Origin: Lyophyllum atratum
Taxonomy: Eukaryota; Basidiomycota; Agaricomycetes; Agaricales; Lyophyllaceae
Length of the DNA stretch: 64,000 nt
Direction of reading: 5' to 3'
NCBI GenBank assembly: GCA_014905825.1
Contig: JACGCN010000011.1
Location: 1,054,001-1,118,000 of the forward strand
This document shows positions 1-11,520 of the stretch, piece after piece. A program made the translations under genes and the position numbers. Each line of letters opens with the position of its first letter. The stretch's first letter is position 1. Under the pieces are notes generated by a model. That model had not been told where the DNA came from. It saw nothing but the letters and a program-made list of their open reading frames with translations, and ran no database searches.

Positions 1-2872
1 TGTCAGCAGCCATGCAGAGGTTGCGGATAGAGCCGAGCATATGTCCGCTGATGCTGTCGATGGCGATTGCTCGGTTTATGAGACCTCTGGCTTCATCAAA
101 GTTTTCTGTCGCAGAGGCAGTGCAGACAGCAAGCGTCGACAGGTGGGAAGAACTCTCAAATTTCTGCTTTTGTGCCTGTTCCAAATATGCTCTGGCTTGG
201 ATTTTGTCCTTCTGAAGCAGCGCCACCGCAATCAACAAGAGACTAGCATTGGTCCGAAGTGTGTCGGCGGAAGATGATTTGGAGTGGATAATATCCTGGC
301 AGAACGCTTTTGCGTCTTCGAGCTCCACATCACCCCCATGGTGATAGAGAAAAACTAGCATCTCCCGAAATTGTAGGTGTTCTTGCGCTGTCGTAACTGA
401 TCCCAGTTTCTTTAAATCCCTCCTTGCTTTTTTCAGGAAATCCGTTGCAGTATCCTCCCGTCCCCTGAGTGCGATGATGCGAAGCAGTGCAAAGGTTACG
501 GCACACTCCAGAGCAATGTCAGACTTCAATCTGAAGCTCAGAGGGACGCTCAATAATGCCCTAAGGATGGCTTCGGCGTCATTTAATCTCCCGGAGGCAA
601 AATAAGCCATGCCGATTGTCGACTGACTGAGTCGAGTAAACCGAATCTCAGAGAGGGTCAAATTGCCGGGTTGAATGAAGCTCGCTACCTTGGAAGCAAG
701 TTCCCTAGCTTCCTCCGTTCGCCCTGCTCCAACCGCCAGAAGGGCTAGCTGCAAAATGCAAGTCCGCCGCATACCGAAGTGTAGGTTATACCAGAATCCT
801 TCCCTGAAGTTCTTCCAAAATCCAATCTGTGGCCTTGGGTAGATGGTTACGTCAAGGATGACGGCGCGCAAGGTAGTTGCACGGGCTTTGCCATGGCTCA
901 ACAGAAAATTCAAGAAGGCTGGCACTACGCCGTGATAAAGCTTCGCTATTGTCTTGGGCTTGGAACTGCTGAGGGCAAGATAAATCATATGCTCTGCGTT
1001 GACGTCTTCTACTCTTAGCCATTCCAAGTTATCGCGGTAACATTTGACGCGCGTAAAGTAGCATGTGCGTAGATCGCTGGTGACGGACTGCGCCACGGCG
1101 GGGAAGATGCCAGCATTATCTGGCCCTGACATGTGTAACCTGATTGGGGCGAGCATCCTAAGAAATCCTCCTTCGCGATATATCAATGAGTGCCGGCAGA
1201 GAATAGTGACGGCTGCCTCAAGGGTCTGTCTTGGCATTCGAGGGATTAAATCTGTTATGTGGTCCTCATAGAGCCCATGGGGCAAGAAGGCGATCGTCTG
1301 CAAAATGCGGAGAACTGCATCTCCTAGAGCTGAATCTCGTAGAGCTGATATTGATGGGGATTCCAGTGATAGTCCGATGGTGACTGCCAGACTCTGAAAC
1401 TTGCCCCCTCCTTGTTCGAGTAAGCCGACCTTCTCGTGATCCCAAGATTTGATCAGATCCTTGGGGGACCATTTGTTTTGCGCAGCAGCATGTGCAAGGA
1501 GATTGATGGATAGTGGATGAAAGTCCAATGTGGCTAGCAGCTTTGGGAGAACTTTGGGATCAGCGAAGCCAGGATAGACCTTCATAAAGGCGTCACACGC
1601 GTTCCTTTCTTCGAGCGGCTTCACTTGGATAGGGAGGCAATCGAACGGAAGAGTTGCCGTGCGAGTCGTGACGAGGATGGTGACTCCAGGAATGTTGCTG
1701 AATTCGATGACCGTGCTAGCGATACGACTGTCCGGATCGCCAGCTTGAGCATCTTGGAAACTTTCTCCATTATCAAGGACAAGTAGAGTCTCGTTGGCAA
1801 ATAAGTGACGCGAGATCAGCATACGGGGGTCAACATTTGAGCGTTGGATACCCAGTGCTTTCGAGACACGATCTAGAAAAGTACCAGGTGTGATGTGGGT
1901 CGCCTTGATGTCGTCGAATCTCACAAAGTACCGGCGATCGTTGAATTTCTTCGATATGGCATCACTTTGGAGAACGGCGGCTGCAATGCTACTCTTCCCC
2001 ATTCCACCGCTTCCGATTAGTGCGACGTGCTCGCCTTCCAGCAAAGCCAATGTCACTTGATCCAGCAGTTCAGTTCTTCCAACGAAGATCCTCGGCGGTG
2101 AGGGAAGGACGTCCGGAAAGACTTCCCTGCAAGAAGGGAGTGAGCCATAGGGAGGATCAGGCGTAACAAAACATACTCAGCGCTCAGTCCCATGTTCCTG
2201 ATCGCGAGAGCACTATTTGTTGCTAACGCCATCTCAGCCTAGCCTTTGTAAGATTCACTGACGCAAAGAAAGAAGGAAACATGCTGACGATGAAAAGTTG
2301 AAGCGAATTGTCCAATTTTTTCTGCCACCCTGCTATATTATCTTTGTCGATGACAACGTTAAACAACCTCTTGCCCCTTGGGTCTTGTGTTTTTTCTTTT
2401 ACAGTCTTCTGGATGGAGACGATGGATCTGGTGGGTTATTTAAATAATCACGCCGTTTTAGAAGTAAGGTCTGGACGTCGCACATTTCGAGATTCGAAAT
2501 AGCTTTGTTGATACCGTTCTCGGTCATCTGTGTCTCCGGGTGAGCTTGTTTGAGAATGCTTGCAACTCTGCGGCATTGCTGCACAAGATCAAGGAAGTCA
2601 TCTCGATTTTGAATTGAGTCCTACCCCCAATTCCCTTAGGGATTAGCAAGTATGTCGCGAAAGCAGGCAAAGATTAGTACGAGACTAACCTTTACGACAG
2701 TCAGAATATCTGCCACAGTTGAGAGAACTCCTTTGGCGATTTCGATTGGGATAACGGTCCTTATTGTGCCGATGACGGCGATGGTGTTGTTCAGGACAGA
2801 AAGAGTTTTTTCGTTCCCAGAGTTTTGCGTAGGTTCGTCCATCACTGCTTCACGATGTGTGGAATATGACAT
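1..2872 (-). CDS. Fungal NB-ARC/TPR NLR protein, C-terminus beyond left edge
   Basis: STAND-class intracellular receptor of the kind linked in fungi to non-self recognition and regulated cell death. Exons read on the minus strand are 2872-2700, 2620-about 2450, about 2410-2289, 2238-2177 and 2126 to the window edge; the introns at 2177/2126 and 2289/2238 are 50 nt with GTATGT or GTCAGC donors. The joint between exons 2 and 3 is not resolved. The N-terminal helical region (with TIAVIGTIRTVIP and LVQQCRRVASILKQAHPE) matches the usual start of this family. A Walker A loop GSGGMGKSS lies near 2000-2025, the hydrophobic kinase-2 strand LLVLDN near 1775-1790, a VTTRT motif near 1665-1680 and an HPLSINLL (GLPL-like) motif near 1520. 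From about 1200 to 1 the protein is helical and TPR-like. Family is firm; start codon (2872 or the Met at 2842) is inferred. Confidence 0.85.
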
Positions 2873-5516
2873 CTATACATGAGGTGTTGCAGTTGAATAC
2901 ATACCATCACAAGGGACGGCTGAAATAGACTCACATAGTCGAATTAGACGGGATATAGTTTGTTCTGCAATGGGAGTAGTACAGGCGACAAGGAGGATGG
3001 GAAGAGGACGGCCACAAGCCTCAGTGCGTGGGGCTTGTTTGAGTCTGACATGGTCACAGGACATCACCATGCAGCATGCAGCATGCCGCGCCGGTATTCA
3101 GTGCCTTCTGAATTAGCTAGAGACAACAGGCGCCTGACCTCGCCTGACACTTAGGATAGCGTCGTAACGTTTCCACAACTCGAAAGGTGCTATACTCGAC
3201 TTAGCAGGTACGAGCCAACATATTAGGAAAATCTGATAGTATCTGTTCTCTTACAACCTGGGTTGTGCGCGTGTTTTGGGGACAGCTGCTGCGTGGTTGA
3301 GTATGGAAGTATGTAGCAGACTGTTGAGCACAAATTGAAACACAGTTCATCGTCGGTGACAGTTCGTGACTCTCAGGCGGGCCGGGGTGCCGGTGATCCC
3401 TTCTCGTCATCTTAACTTGGAATAGATAACAGAATATTTGCCTGACTCTACTCCTACTTATGTAAATGGCTATTTACAAGTTCAGTTGTGGTAAGGTTCA
3501 CCTAGGCCTATTTCTTGCCGAACACGTACTACATCTCGTCAAAGTTGAACGTTGGGTGCCTGTTCCTTCCCTTCCTCCACAACGGCATCATATTTCGTGA
3601 TGAAGAACTCGGACAAGCCGTCGTTGCCGGCCCACAAGCAGCTTACCGATCGAGCTTATGAGCTTTCACAGCTTCGGGACGAGCTACGAAATGAATTATG
3701 TTAGTTTTGTGTCATATGTTCATAGGCCTAGACGTAGAGTTTGACCCCTATAAAAAGCCAGCCCAAGTTCTCAACGCGGCGCTGCCTTGCTGTTCAGTGG
3801 ACTTCTTTGGCAGATCTATCTTCGAAAATTATTGCACCTCAAAGTTACTATTCCATGTACCGGTCAGTAGCACAGACGTAGAAACCTTCACCGCTAATCT
3901 GGCTTGTGAGGTGCCACCGACAAGGCGACATCGAGACGAAGCAGGACGAGATTTATGAGGTCTTCAACATGAACGGCGTTCCAGAGCGGAATTCCCTTTC
4001 CATGATGGCATAATTGGCGTAGCTTGACGGCACCCCGAATCAAAGCTGCAATTGGAGCGGATGTTCAATAGAATGGTCCATTCTGTGTGACCAGCAACAG
4101 ACGAGCGATCCGAATCGACATGACCGAGAACATCAAGTTGGCACATACACTGCAGACATCTGTAAAAACCAGGCTGCATCAGTGCCATATTTTAAGTAGC
4201 AAGGAAGTTGTGCACAAATCATTGGGGCCCAACGATGTCAAGACGATATCGCCAGCTTTTCCCGCTTCACTAAGGATAGCGTCACAGGCTCGGTGGACGT
4301 AGGATCGGCGCTAGCCGCGTTGATAACTACTAAACACACAGTTTAGCCCAAATGATCGATGTCATTCCGCATGTAAGATCTCACCATCGGCGTTCTCAGC
4401 AGCTGTGACATCGACGGCGCGGTCTGAGAGGTCGGCGGCGACCGTTTCCAAGTCGTGCTGTTCACGAATCAGGGCCGCTCGATCTTCAGTACGAAGCAAC
4501 ACCGTGATGTCGAGACGTTGCCTACCCTCCCTAGCGAGAAGAGGGTTGAAAACGGTGCCCTCAATAAAACCCTCTTCTCAGAAATCAAGATCATCCAGCG
4601 CAACCGTCTGGGATTGCTAGCTATGTACCAATCATCTTGGTAGAACAGGTATTTGAACCTTCTGATCACCGCTCTTGGTCCCAGCTATCAGGGAAAATAT
4701 GAAAAGATCATTGGCGTTCCACAGGTATCATACGATAGATAGCGTACACACGTTGGTGCGTCATAGATGACTTACACACTTTGGTGCGTCTCACTGAATT
4801 GGTGATGTCGGGGATCAGTAGTAGAGGAAAGGAGGTAAAGCGTCTGAGACTAGCAGACCTGTGACCTGGGATAGTGAAGACAAAGTGGTCGAGTGATCCC
4901 CGCTGAAACCAATGTTGCATTGAAATTGGAATCATGGGATATCGTAGTAAGGAGTACCTGGTCTGCACAAGGTCTCATTCCTTGAGTACAACTTTCATAC
5001 TACCTTCCGGTATGCCCGTGCAGTTTTCGTGGAACTCTCACCGACTTTCTCCAGCTTGGCGTCGTTATTCAAGAAAATTTGTGACATCATGGATTTTAAG
5101 ACGTTCATAGCGAAGGATCCTTGGGGACTAAAGGTAAAAAGGTTCAGAAATGGGAAGAAGGATGAGATATATCTTACCAAGCATAGCCACCCTCGGCTTG
5201 GCGAAGGTAAATAGTCAGCTGAAGGGATTCTGCATAGTCACGATCGGAACTCATTGAACGAAGCAGCGTTGGGATGTAACCGATGGTGCACATGCGTTCG
5301 ACTAGTTTCTTGCACGAAGATGATATTGCGGTGGGAAGTACAATTGTGTTAAGTGATAATAGCGAAGTTGAATGCCTCTAGGGTAAATTGTACTTTTGGT
5401 GTATCTATAAAGACGATGAACATACTTTTTCATGGCCATATGAAAAACGGACAGTTAAGTCTTACCGTAAGATGACGTGGGCAGGTCGATGTGAGCAAGG
5501 CTTGATTACTGGGAAC
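2873..5516. other. No confident gene; scattered eroded coding-like segments
   Basis: No chain of exons of reasonable length could be built. Short segments look protein-like, for example a plus-strand stretch from the ATG at 3600 (helical, charged), one ending at about 4306 with DSVTGSVDVGSALAALITTK, and a minus-strand stretch from about 5256 beginning MSSDRDYAESLQLTIYLRQA followed by a GTAAGA donor. They do not connect into one frame. This may be a decayed gene or a small lineage-specific gene I cannot model. Confidence 0.4.
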
Positions 5517-6614
5517 TCATGCAGGAAGTCCATTTGTTTCTGCTTGCGCTTCTTGGACGAGATGGCTCTGAAGGTGTGTTTGCAAACCAGGGGTGAGCTG
5601 CGTCAGGCCGTCTGCCGTACAAAGACGATAGGACGGCATAGCCTGGTACGTCTCGGGCATGATCTGGTACCACAAGTACAGAGATGAGTGCTACGGAGCG
5701 CTCGAGGATTACATCACGGACCTTGCTGTCGCGGACTAGTACAGTGGCAATAATATCGTCGGGATCGCCTATCCTGCCTAGTGGAGGAATGTTACGGTCG
5801 TCTATAAAAGAATGAGTGTAACCTGAAGGATATGCGATATGGACATACCATGAATATGCATCCACCCCTCTTGCAGCTGCAGCGCGCCATTGATTTGAAT
5901 GTCATCAACTCCCTTCTCGAGGCCATCCTGGATCGCTTTATGCAAGATATTACGAAACTTGGCTACGTCACAACATAAGTGCTGAAGTATCACTTCAAAA
6001 TAACGAAGACTCACGATTCTCGACGAAATCATTCAATCCTGCCTCCCTTCCCTCGGAAGAGCTGCCGGTAGATGTGGCTGGTAACCACCCTATAATAGTG
6101 CTTGAACCCGCATGTGGTGGGGGTGATTGGAGAAAGGACAGCGCAAAGGCCGGCTGGTCACGCGAAATGGGTGTTGGGGGGTCTATGCGATGATAGAATA
6201 GCCCTGTATGGTTTGGGTCCCCCGAGCGCGTGTATTGAGACGAATATCGCGCTGAATGGCAGTTTGGGAAGACAGCCTGTCCTCGAAGACTAGTGCGTGG
6301 ACGGAATGACGTGGTTAGAGGTAAAGCGTGGGCCGCTTTGAGGGACAAATTGGCTCTCCTGGGCAGTTCAATCCTATTATGAGCCCGCACTGGTCGCGAA
6401 CGCAATGCAGCATTTTGCAGAAGATTCCCCAGCTTCGAGGGTCGCATGTCGGCGACACGGAAGATTCAGACTCGGCGTGAGGGCGTTGATTGCCCTGGTT
6501 TGTCAAGGGCCTGGCTGTTCCCTCCAGAATCAACATGCGTAAATAACCCTCCTGCCAGCCTTTCTTGCTGTCACGGTGACGCTTATCGTATGGCGTGGTC
6601 TTTACCAGTTGCAT
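5517..6614 (-). CDS. Uncharacterised basidiomycete-type protein (3' exons clear, 5' part uncertain)
   Basis: The two last exon joints are convincing. An exon containing AIQDGLEKGVDDIQING ends with ...GWMHIH at a GTATGT donor near 5851, and the next exon reads DDRNIPPLGRIGDPDDII. A further intron (GTCCGT...CAG) leads into IMPETYQAMPSYRLCTADG and a TGA at 5517-5519. This GRIGDPDDI...Y.PMPSYR.CT.DG.LQLTPGL pattern is, from memory, that of an expanded, unstudied basidiomycete family. The 5' half (TTPYDKRHRDSKKGWQEGY near the candidate start at 6614) also looks related but changes frame more often than I could resolve, so the gene could be partly decayed. No enzymatic motif is visible. Confidence 0.5.
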
Positions 6615-6662
6615 GATCACTTCGGTGGCCTACTTTTGCGAGAGGATTGATCAGGTTCCCTG

Positions 6663-8159
6663 ATGCATTCCAATATTACCCGTGAAAAGCTTGACAGAAA
6701 TTCGTCACCAGCCCATAGCCGCTTCGCCAGCAGTTGTGTTCCGACTAGGTCTCCCCGAGTTACTAGGAGGGCCCTAGAAGCAATCGACGCGATCAGAGCT
6801 CAGTCTGAGATTCTTCGATATGGACAGATGCATACGAATGATGCGATAAGTGACATTTTCAATCGACCCAAACGTCATGACAATGGCATCGTCGAACCCC
6901 CGGAACTGCTCCACAGGATTGAAGGTCATCTGCAGACGCTGATAGCAGAAGACGCAGCGCTTAATGATTTGCCCTCGACAGAACTTCGTGGTTTGAATGC
7001 CCAGGAAGCTGGGCCATCTATATGTCACGACCAGTCAAGGGGAAATGACGATGCGCCACATCCAGTAGAAACTGGTTCGGAGGATAGAGGTCATGATTCA
7101 CGACTTCCTCTTACTGGTGACCACGCGTCTGGAGATCCAGTTATAGATCATGCGGCTTCCGTTCCTAGTGATTCTACCCGATTGGCACTTGTACAACAGA
7201 TGTACGAGATTTTGTCGCATTCTGAACACGCTATTCCTCCTCTCCCTGTGCAACATCCTCAACCACTCATTTCTGTGACCTATAGGCCCGACCCAAGACC
7301 TCGCAGTGTCAGCCCAGTGTCCCTAGGTGACGCCGCACCTTGGCCTGTCCCAATCCTCCCACCCGCGGCAGGTGTCCTTAGCCGTCCCCGTCGCCATACG
7401 CATCGGCCACCCAGGCACAGGGAGGCCATGCGTGAGATAGCTCCCGAGAATGATTCTAACTCTCCTGAGGATGCAGCGTTGGAACGTGAAGTGCGGCGGG
7501 TGCGGACGGAGAGGCTGCTCGCCATCGATCGAGCTGCTGTTGATCATTCACCGCCTGGGACTTCCTCCCGACAATCTCCACGACATCAATCCATGGGTTT
7601 CGAAAGAGGTCCTTCGACGAGCAATGGTGTGGTATCAGGGTCTCGCGCTCAAGATGTGCACGGCCAACGGTCCAACATTCTGCGGGGTATCCATGAAGGT
7701 ACAATGAATCCCACGTCCCATACAGATCATTTAGTCCGTCAGGCCAGAAATTCTGATACCGCTGAGCGCGTTGCTCCTACAGAGGCAGTCCAAACAGGAC
7801 AACAAAGCTCCAGCTGGTACCATACCTCCTCGCAACGTCCACCTTCTCCTCACTCCAGACCGCAACCAACTCTCGTGCAGTTTCCTCCAGAACCGCTCAA
7901 CCAGGCAATTGAGCTAATGCAGGTACGTATTTTCATACCACCATGGATTAAATGCCTCACAGTGGCCGTGATACAGGATATCCGTCGGGGGCAACAAGCA
8001 GCTGCAGAGGAGCAGCGAGAAGTTACGCGGTATATGCGGGATCTGAATGGCTGGCTGGGGCGCACTGTGCACGAACGTAAGGTGGAGCTGGGAGAGATGG
8101 ATAGGCGGGTCGGAAGGCTACAAGGAGATATTCATCATTTTGGCGGAAGAGCACAGTGA
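6663..8159 (+). CDS. Low-complexity protein with C-terminal coiled coil, unknown function
   Basis: Exons 6663-7922 and 7977-8159; the 54-nt intron (GTACGT...ACAG) is in frame, so an unspliced reading also stays open, but its content (IFIPPWIKCLTVAV) is unlike the flanks. Spliced product about 480 residues. The long middle part is rich in Pro, Ser, Arg and His and probably disordered. The last 65 residues (QQAAAEEQREVTRYMRDL ... ERKVELGEMDRRVGRLQGD) are predicted helical/coiled coil. No enzyme motif recognised. A nuclear or scaffold role is possible but not shown. Confidence 0.6.
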   Translation: MHSNITREKLDRNSSPAHSRFASSCVPTRSPRVTRRALEAIDAIRAQSEILRYGQMHTNDAISDIFNRPKRHDNGIVEPPELLHRIEGHLQTLIAEDAALNDLPSTELRGLNAQEAGPSICHDQSRGNDDAPHPVETGSEDRGHDSRLPLTGDHASGDPVIDHAASVPSDSTRLALVQQMYEILSHSEHAIPPLPVQHPQPLISVTYRPDPRPRSVSPVSLGDAAPWPVPILPPAAGVLSRPRRHTHRPPRHREAMREIAPENDSNSPEDAALEREVRRVRTERLLAIDRAAVDHSPPGTSSRQSPRHQSMGFERGPSTSNGVVSGSRAQDVHGQRSNILRGIHEGTMNPTSHTDHLVRQARNSDTAERVAPTEAVQTGQQSSSWYHTSSQRPPSPHSRPQPTLVQFPPEPLNQAIELMQVRIFIPPWIKCLTVAVIQDIRRGQQAAAEEQREVTRYMRDLNGWLGRTVHERKVELGEMDRRVGRLQGDIHHFGGRAQ

Positions 8160-8808
8160 TGATATGGTGTATCTTAGGAGCCTGAAGGGCGTGCCACAAC
8201 CGAGAACTACGAGCCACAAGAAAGTACCCACCACCACAGTCATCATCAGATGCGCTTCAGCGTGAACTGCGACTTTGGACGAGGCCGCATCTGGCAACAT
8301 AGGCACTTGTTTTGGAATGCCAAGGGATGACGAGTAAGCGCTCAGGTTTCCATCAAGTTCGAGCATAATTTATCTCATCTTTCAGGCCAGGGTACATAAC
8401 CCAACGTACTCACATCCTCATGGGACTTACGGTGCTAGTTTTATGGTATACTAATCTCGCAGTTCCACCAAACCGGCGACGCCTTTGACAGGTTTGATTA
8501 CTACGCCAACGGAGGCAAATTTAGTGAACGATCACCGAAAGGCCAAGGCCCAACGAAGGTCGGAGTGGGTACACCACAAAACAAAAGTAATTGTTTCTGG
8601 ACATGACACGCGATGGATGATGAAGTGCAGTTTCATGAGATCGTTCGAACTTCGAAGTATACATGCCGAATCGACGTAGGCTGCCAATCTGAATAAAAAT
8701 ATGAAGCTTCAATGGAAAGTATGATGATCAAGTCGCGTAAGATAGACAGCTACACATGCTCACCAACGGTCAAAAGACTATGGCGAAGGGACGAATAAAA
8801 AGCGAGCA
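8160..8808. other. Intergenic, nothing recognised
   Basis: Space between the converging 3' ends of the coiled-coil protein gene and the RSC7-type gene. Only short unrelated open frames are seen; no RNA gene or repeat was recognised. Confidence 0.5.
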
Positions 8809-10754
8809 CTACGCATCCGCAGTCAGGTCAACAGCCTGCTTCCTGGTACCACCGCCATCAGCCTCTTCAAGCAATTTCTGTCGATCCACGGCGAGACGGT
8901 GTTCTGTCGTCCGTGGATCATCGACTTCCATGACAGTATCAATCCAGGCAAGGGCCCACGCCCCATTGCCCACCTTCGTGCCCCCGAGCACGGTTTTCTT
9001 CCCGCCTGGATCAGGCAGGGCTTCCCAGCGACTCCGGGTCGGCTGGGTATCGTCCCGGTCTAAAAAATCGGCGAGACTTAGAGGAAATCGTGGGGTGCAG
9101 TCAAATATAGCCTTACAATGTACCAGGCCCGAATGGGGCTCGTAGGCCCCGAGAGGCATCTTGTCTGCCTTGGACTTCACGCGCCGCCGCTTGGCGGTAG
9201 GTTCCACATCGACCTTCATGCTCCCCTTCCTTTCCCCTTCCTCGTCATCATCATCAGGGCCTCCTTCCTCTTCTTCCTCTTGTTTCCGCTTGGCATGATC
9301 GTCAACCACTTTTGGCACGTCGGCAATACCTTTTCCCAAAACGGGATCAACGCCCCCGCCAAGCTTCAGGCCATCCCGCCGCCACTTGGTCCACTCATCG
9401 CCAGCTTCCGTCACCTTCTTCGCCATCATGAGCATCCAATTATCCTCATCCACTCCGTCCCTCGACAACAGGCTCTTCCGCACCGCGTTCAGTGGCCCGT
9501 CACTGTACGGACCCCACCCACTCGAGCCAAACAAGGTCGTGGGTCCGCCTGCGCGGTATATTCCTCCACCAGTGCGGTCTCCCTTGCTGGCAGCGGCTCC
9601 GGCGGCGGTCGCGGCGAGAGCAGACATCTCGTTGCTATGGGCGGTGGCGTTGGGATCTGGGAGCTCCCCGACGGGGTCGCCGGGTTTGATTCCGAGAGGC
9701 GTGATTTCTTCGATTATTTTTTCCTCATAGTAATCGTCGGTAACCCATTTGCCGTCTGTTACATCCCATGGTTGTACATTGATGGATGTTATGTATATCG
9801 GAGAGCGGGGAACGCACCGAAGACCATTTTACTCCCATGCAGTTTAAAGGCACTCCGTGCAGTTATAAGGGTGACGCTGCGCGTGCGCAGGTGGGAGCCG
9901 AGTTTACCCTCGGCGATCAGGTGGTCCTTTTCAGGTTGGGTAGCATTCAATTTGAACGCGAGTGGGTTTCGTCGGAAGTAGTACAGCGAGTCGCGGAACC
10001 CAGAAGTCCGGGCCGCATCGATTGCTAGCATATATTGACGCGTAGGGTGCCTGTTAGGTAGCACGAATGTGGATGCTTTGAATCTGCGGCCTATAGAAAG
10101 AAGAAAGATCAATGGGCGACGCGAGCGGACAAAAAAACAAGACGCACCACCCAGAAGAACGCCAGAGGGGTCAATTTTCTCGTTGCCCTTTGGATCCTCA
10201 TCGGTGATAAACTCGTCGCCGTCGATGATATAGACTTTGCCTTGAATCTTGCGAAAGGGCTTGCCGCCTCCCAACGGCTCCTCCTTTTCCTTCACAGGTT
10301 CCTCTGCTTCTCCTTCACCCTCCACGTCACCAGCTTCAGAGTCAGCTGCCCCCGCCCCTTCACCCTCTGGTTCGCCCTCAGTACCAGCATCGCCCTCCTC
10401 ATCGCCTCTCTTCGGCAACCGTATCGTCAGTGCCCCTCTGCCCCTGCCCCTTCCCCGTCCTCTACCTCTCCCTCGCAACCTCGGCGTACTTGTTCCACTA
10501 CCGGTCCCGCGCCCGCGCCCTCGTGGTCGACCCCTCGGCCGGGGTGTTCCAATTCTGCTGTTCCCGCCCTCGTCATCCCCCGTTTGCCCGTCCATAGGGC
10601 TATCTATCTCCATGCCATCGTCGTACCCGTCGTCGTCTGCTTCCGGGGTCGGAGCAGCCGCTATCAGACGGGAAGAAGTTCCCGCAGGTATTGTAACAGT
10701 GGGTACTGGACGTGGTGCTGCCCGTGGTTTGATTATGATTCTGGGGACCTCCAT
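8809..10754 (-). CDS. rsc7 (npl6): RSC7/Swp82-family chromatin-remodelling complex subunit
   Basis: Four exons: 10754-10148, 10090-9818, 9755-9117 and 9059-8809, separated by introns of 57, 62 and 57 nt. All joints keep the frame and restore expected family sequence (LLGG/RRFKAS, SKMVF/DGKWVTDDYY, SGLVHY/RDDTQPTRSRW). Product about 590 residues. The N-terminus carries an AT-hook-like block (PRPRGRPRGRGRG) and GRGRGR runs followed by an acidic stretch; then comes the CRC-subunit domain (KVYIIDGDEFITDEDPKG, NRHPTRQYMLAIDAARTSGF). The C-terminal half has GGIYRAGGPTTLFG and an acidic/basic linker. In yeast, Rsc7/Npl6 belongs to the RSC nucleosome remodeller in the nucleus. The orthology call rests on motif recognition. 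Confidence 0.93.
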
Positions 10755-11128
10755 CGGCCAGACTGTTTGTGGTTCTTAATCGAACTGGGTGCACTACACG
10801 CCGTCTTCCTCAGCGTAGGTTGTTTGAGCAAGGAGATATCTTAAGAGAGAGGTGCGTCGGAAGATGTTGAGTCAAATGGGGATGATGAGCGCGTCTGCCA
10901 AGAAATGTTCGAGTTCCGCCGATCATGTCAGTGACATCCAGCCGTCTCGGGCCCAATCCCACCTGTGACCCCGTCACCATTCGATCTCATAATAATATGC
11001 GTTGAACATGGTACTGAATGTCACTGCATAGGCCTTCTCGCAGTTCCCAGTTGCCTTTTTCGCTTTGCGAAGTACTGGACGTTGATGGCTCGGATTTCAG
11101 CGGGGCACCCCATATTTGCGCCACTCGT
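10755..11128. other. Intergenic, upstream of RSC7-type gene
   Basis: Probably contains the promoter of the minus-strand RSC7-type gene. No gene recognised. Confidence 0.4.
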
Positions 11129-11494
11129 GCAGATGCGCCTTTCGAAAATCCGAGTATCCTCGTCCTTTGGATGAAACGAGCACCTCTGCATCGCCATATC
11201 ACGAAGGAACTTGCACCGTAGCCTACCGGGCCTCGGTAGAGTCTGGCTTCGACTCCATTTCACCTGTCATCGTCTGGAATACCATTGGCCATGTGGTAGC
11301 AAAGGTAGGTAGCAGATGCGCCTTTCGAAAATCCGAGTATCCTCGTCCTTTGGATGAAACGAGCACCTCTGCATCGCCATATCACGAAGGAACTTGCACC
11401 GTAGCCTACCGGGCCTCGGTAGAGTCTGGCTTCGACTCCATTTCACCTGTCATCGTCTGGAATACCATTGGCCATGTGGTAGCAAAGGTAGGTA
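11129..11494. repeat. Perfect 183-bp tandem duplication
   Basis: Copy 1 is 11129-11311 and copy 2 is 11312-11494, identical wherever compared. The unit is 61 codons long, so a plus-strand frame through it stays open, but that frame has no other sign of coding. The block ends 26 bp before the stop codon of the neighbouring minus-strand gene, so it lies in that gene's 3' flank. Confidence 0.95.
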
Positions 11495-11520
11495 GAAGTA
11501 GTTGCTACCGACTATGCATG

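Noticed and set aside
7280..7704. Minus-strand frames inside 6663-8159
   Set aside because: Arg/Ser/Pro-rich antisense shadows of the plus-strand gene.
9118..9981. 287-codon plus-strand frame
   Set aside because: Antisense to the RSC7-type gene, whose spliced frame shows family motifs across the same bases.
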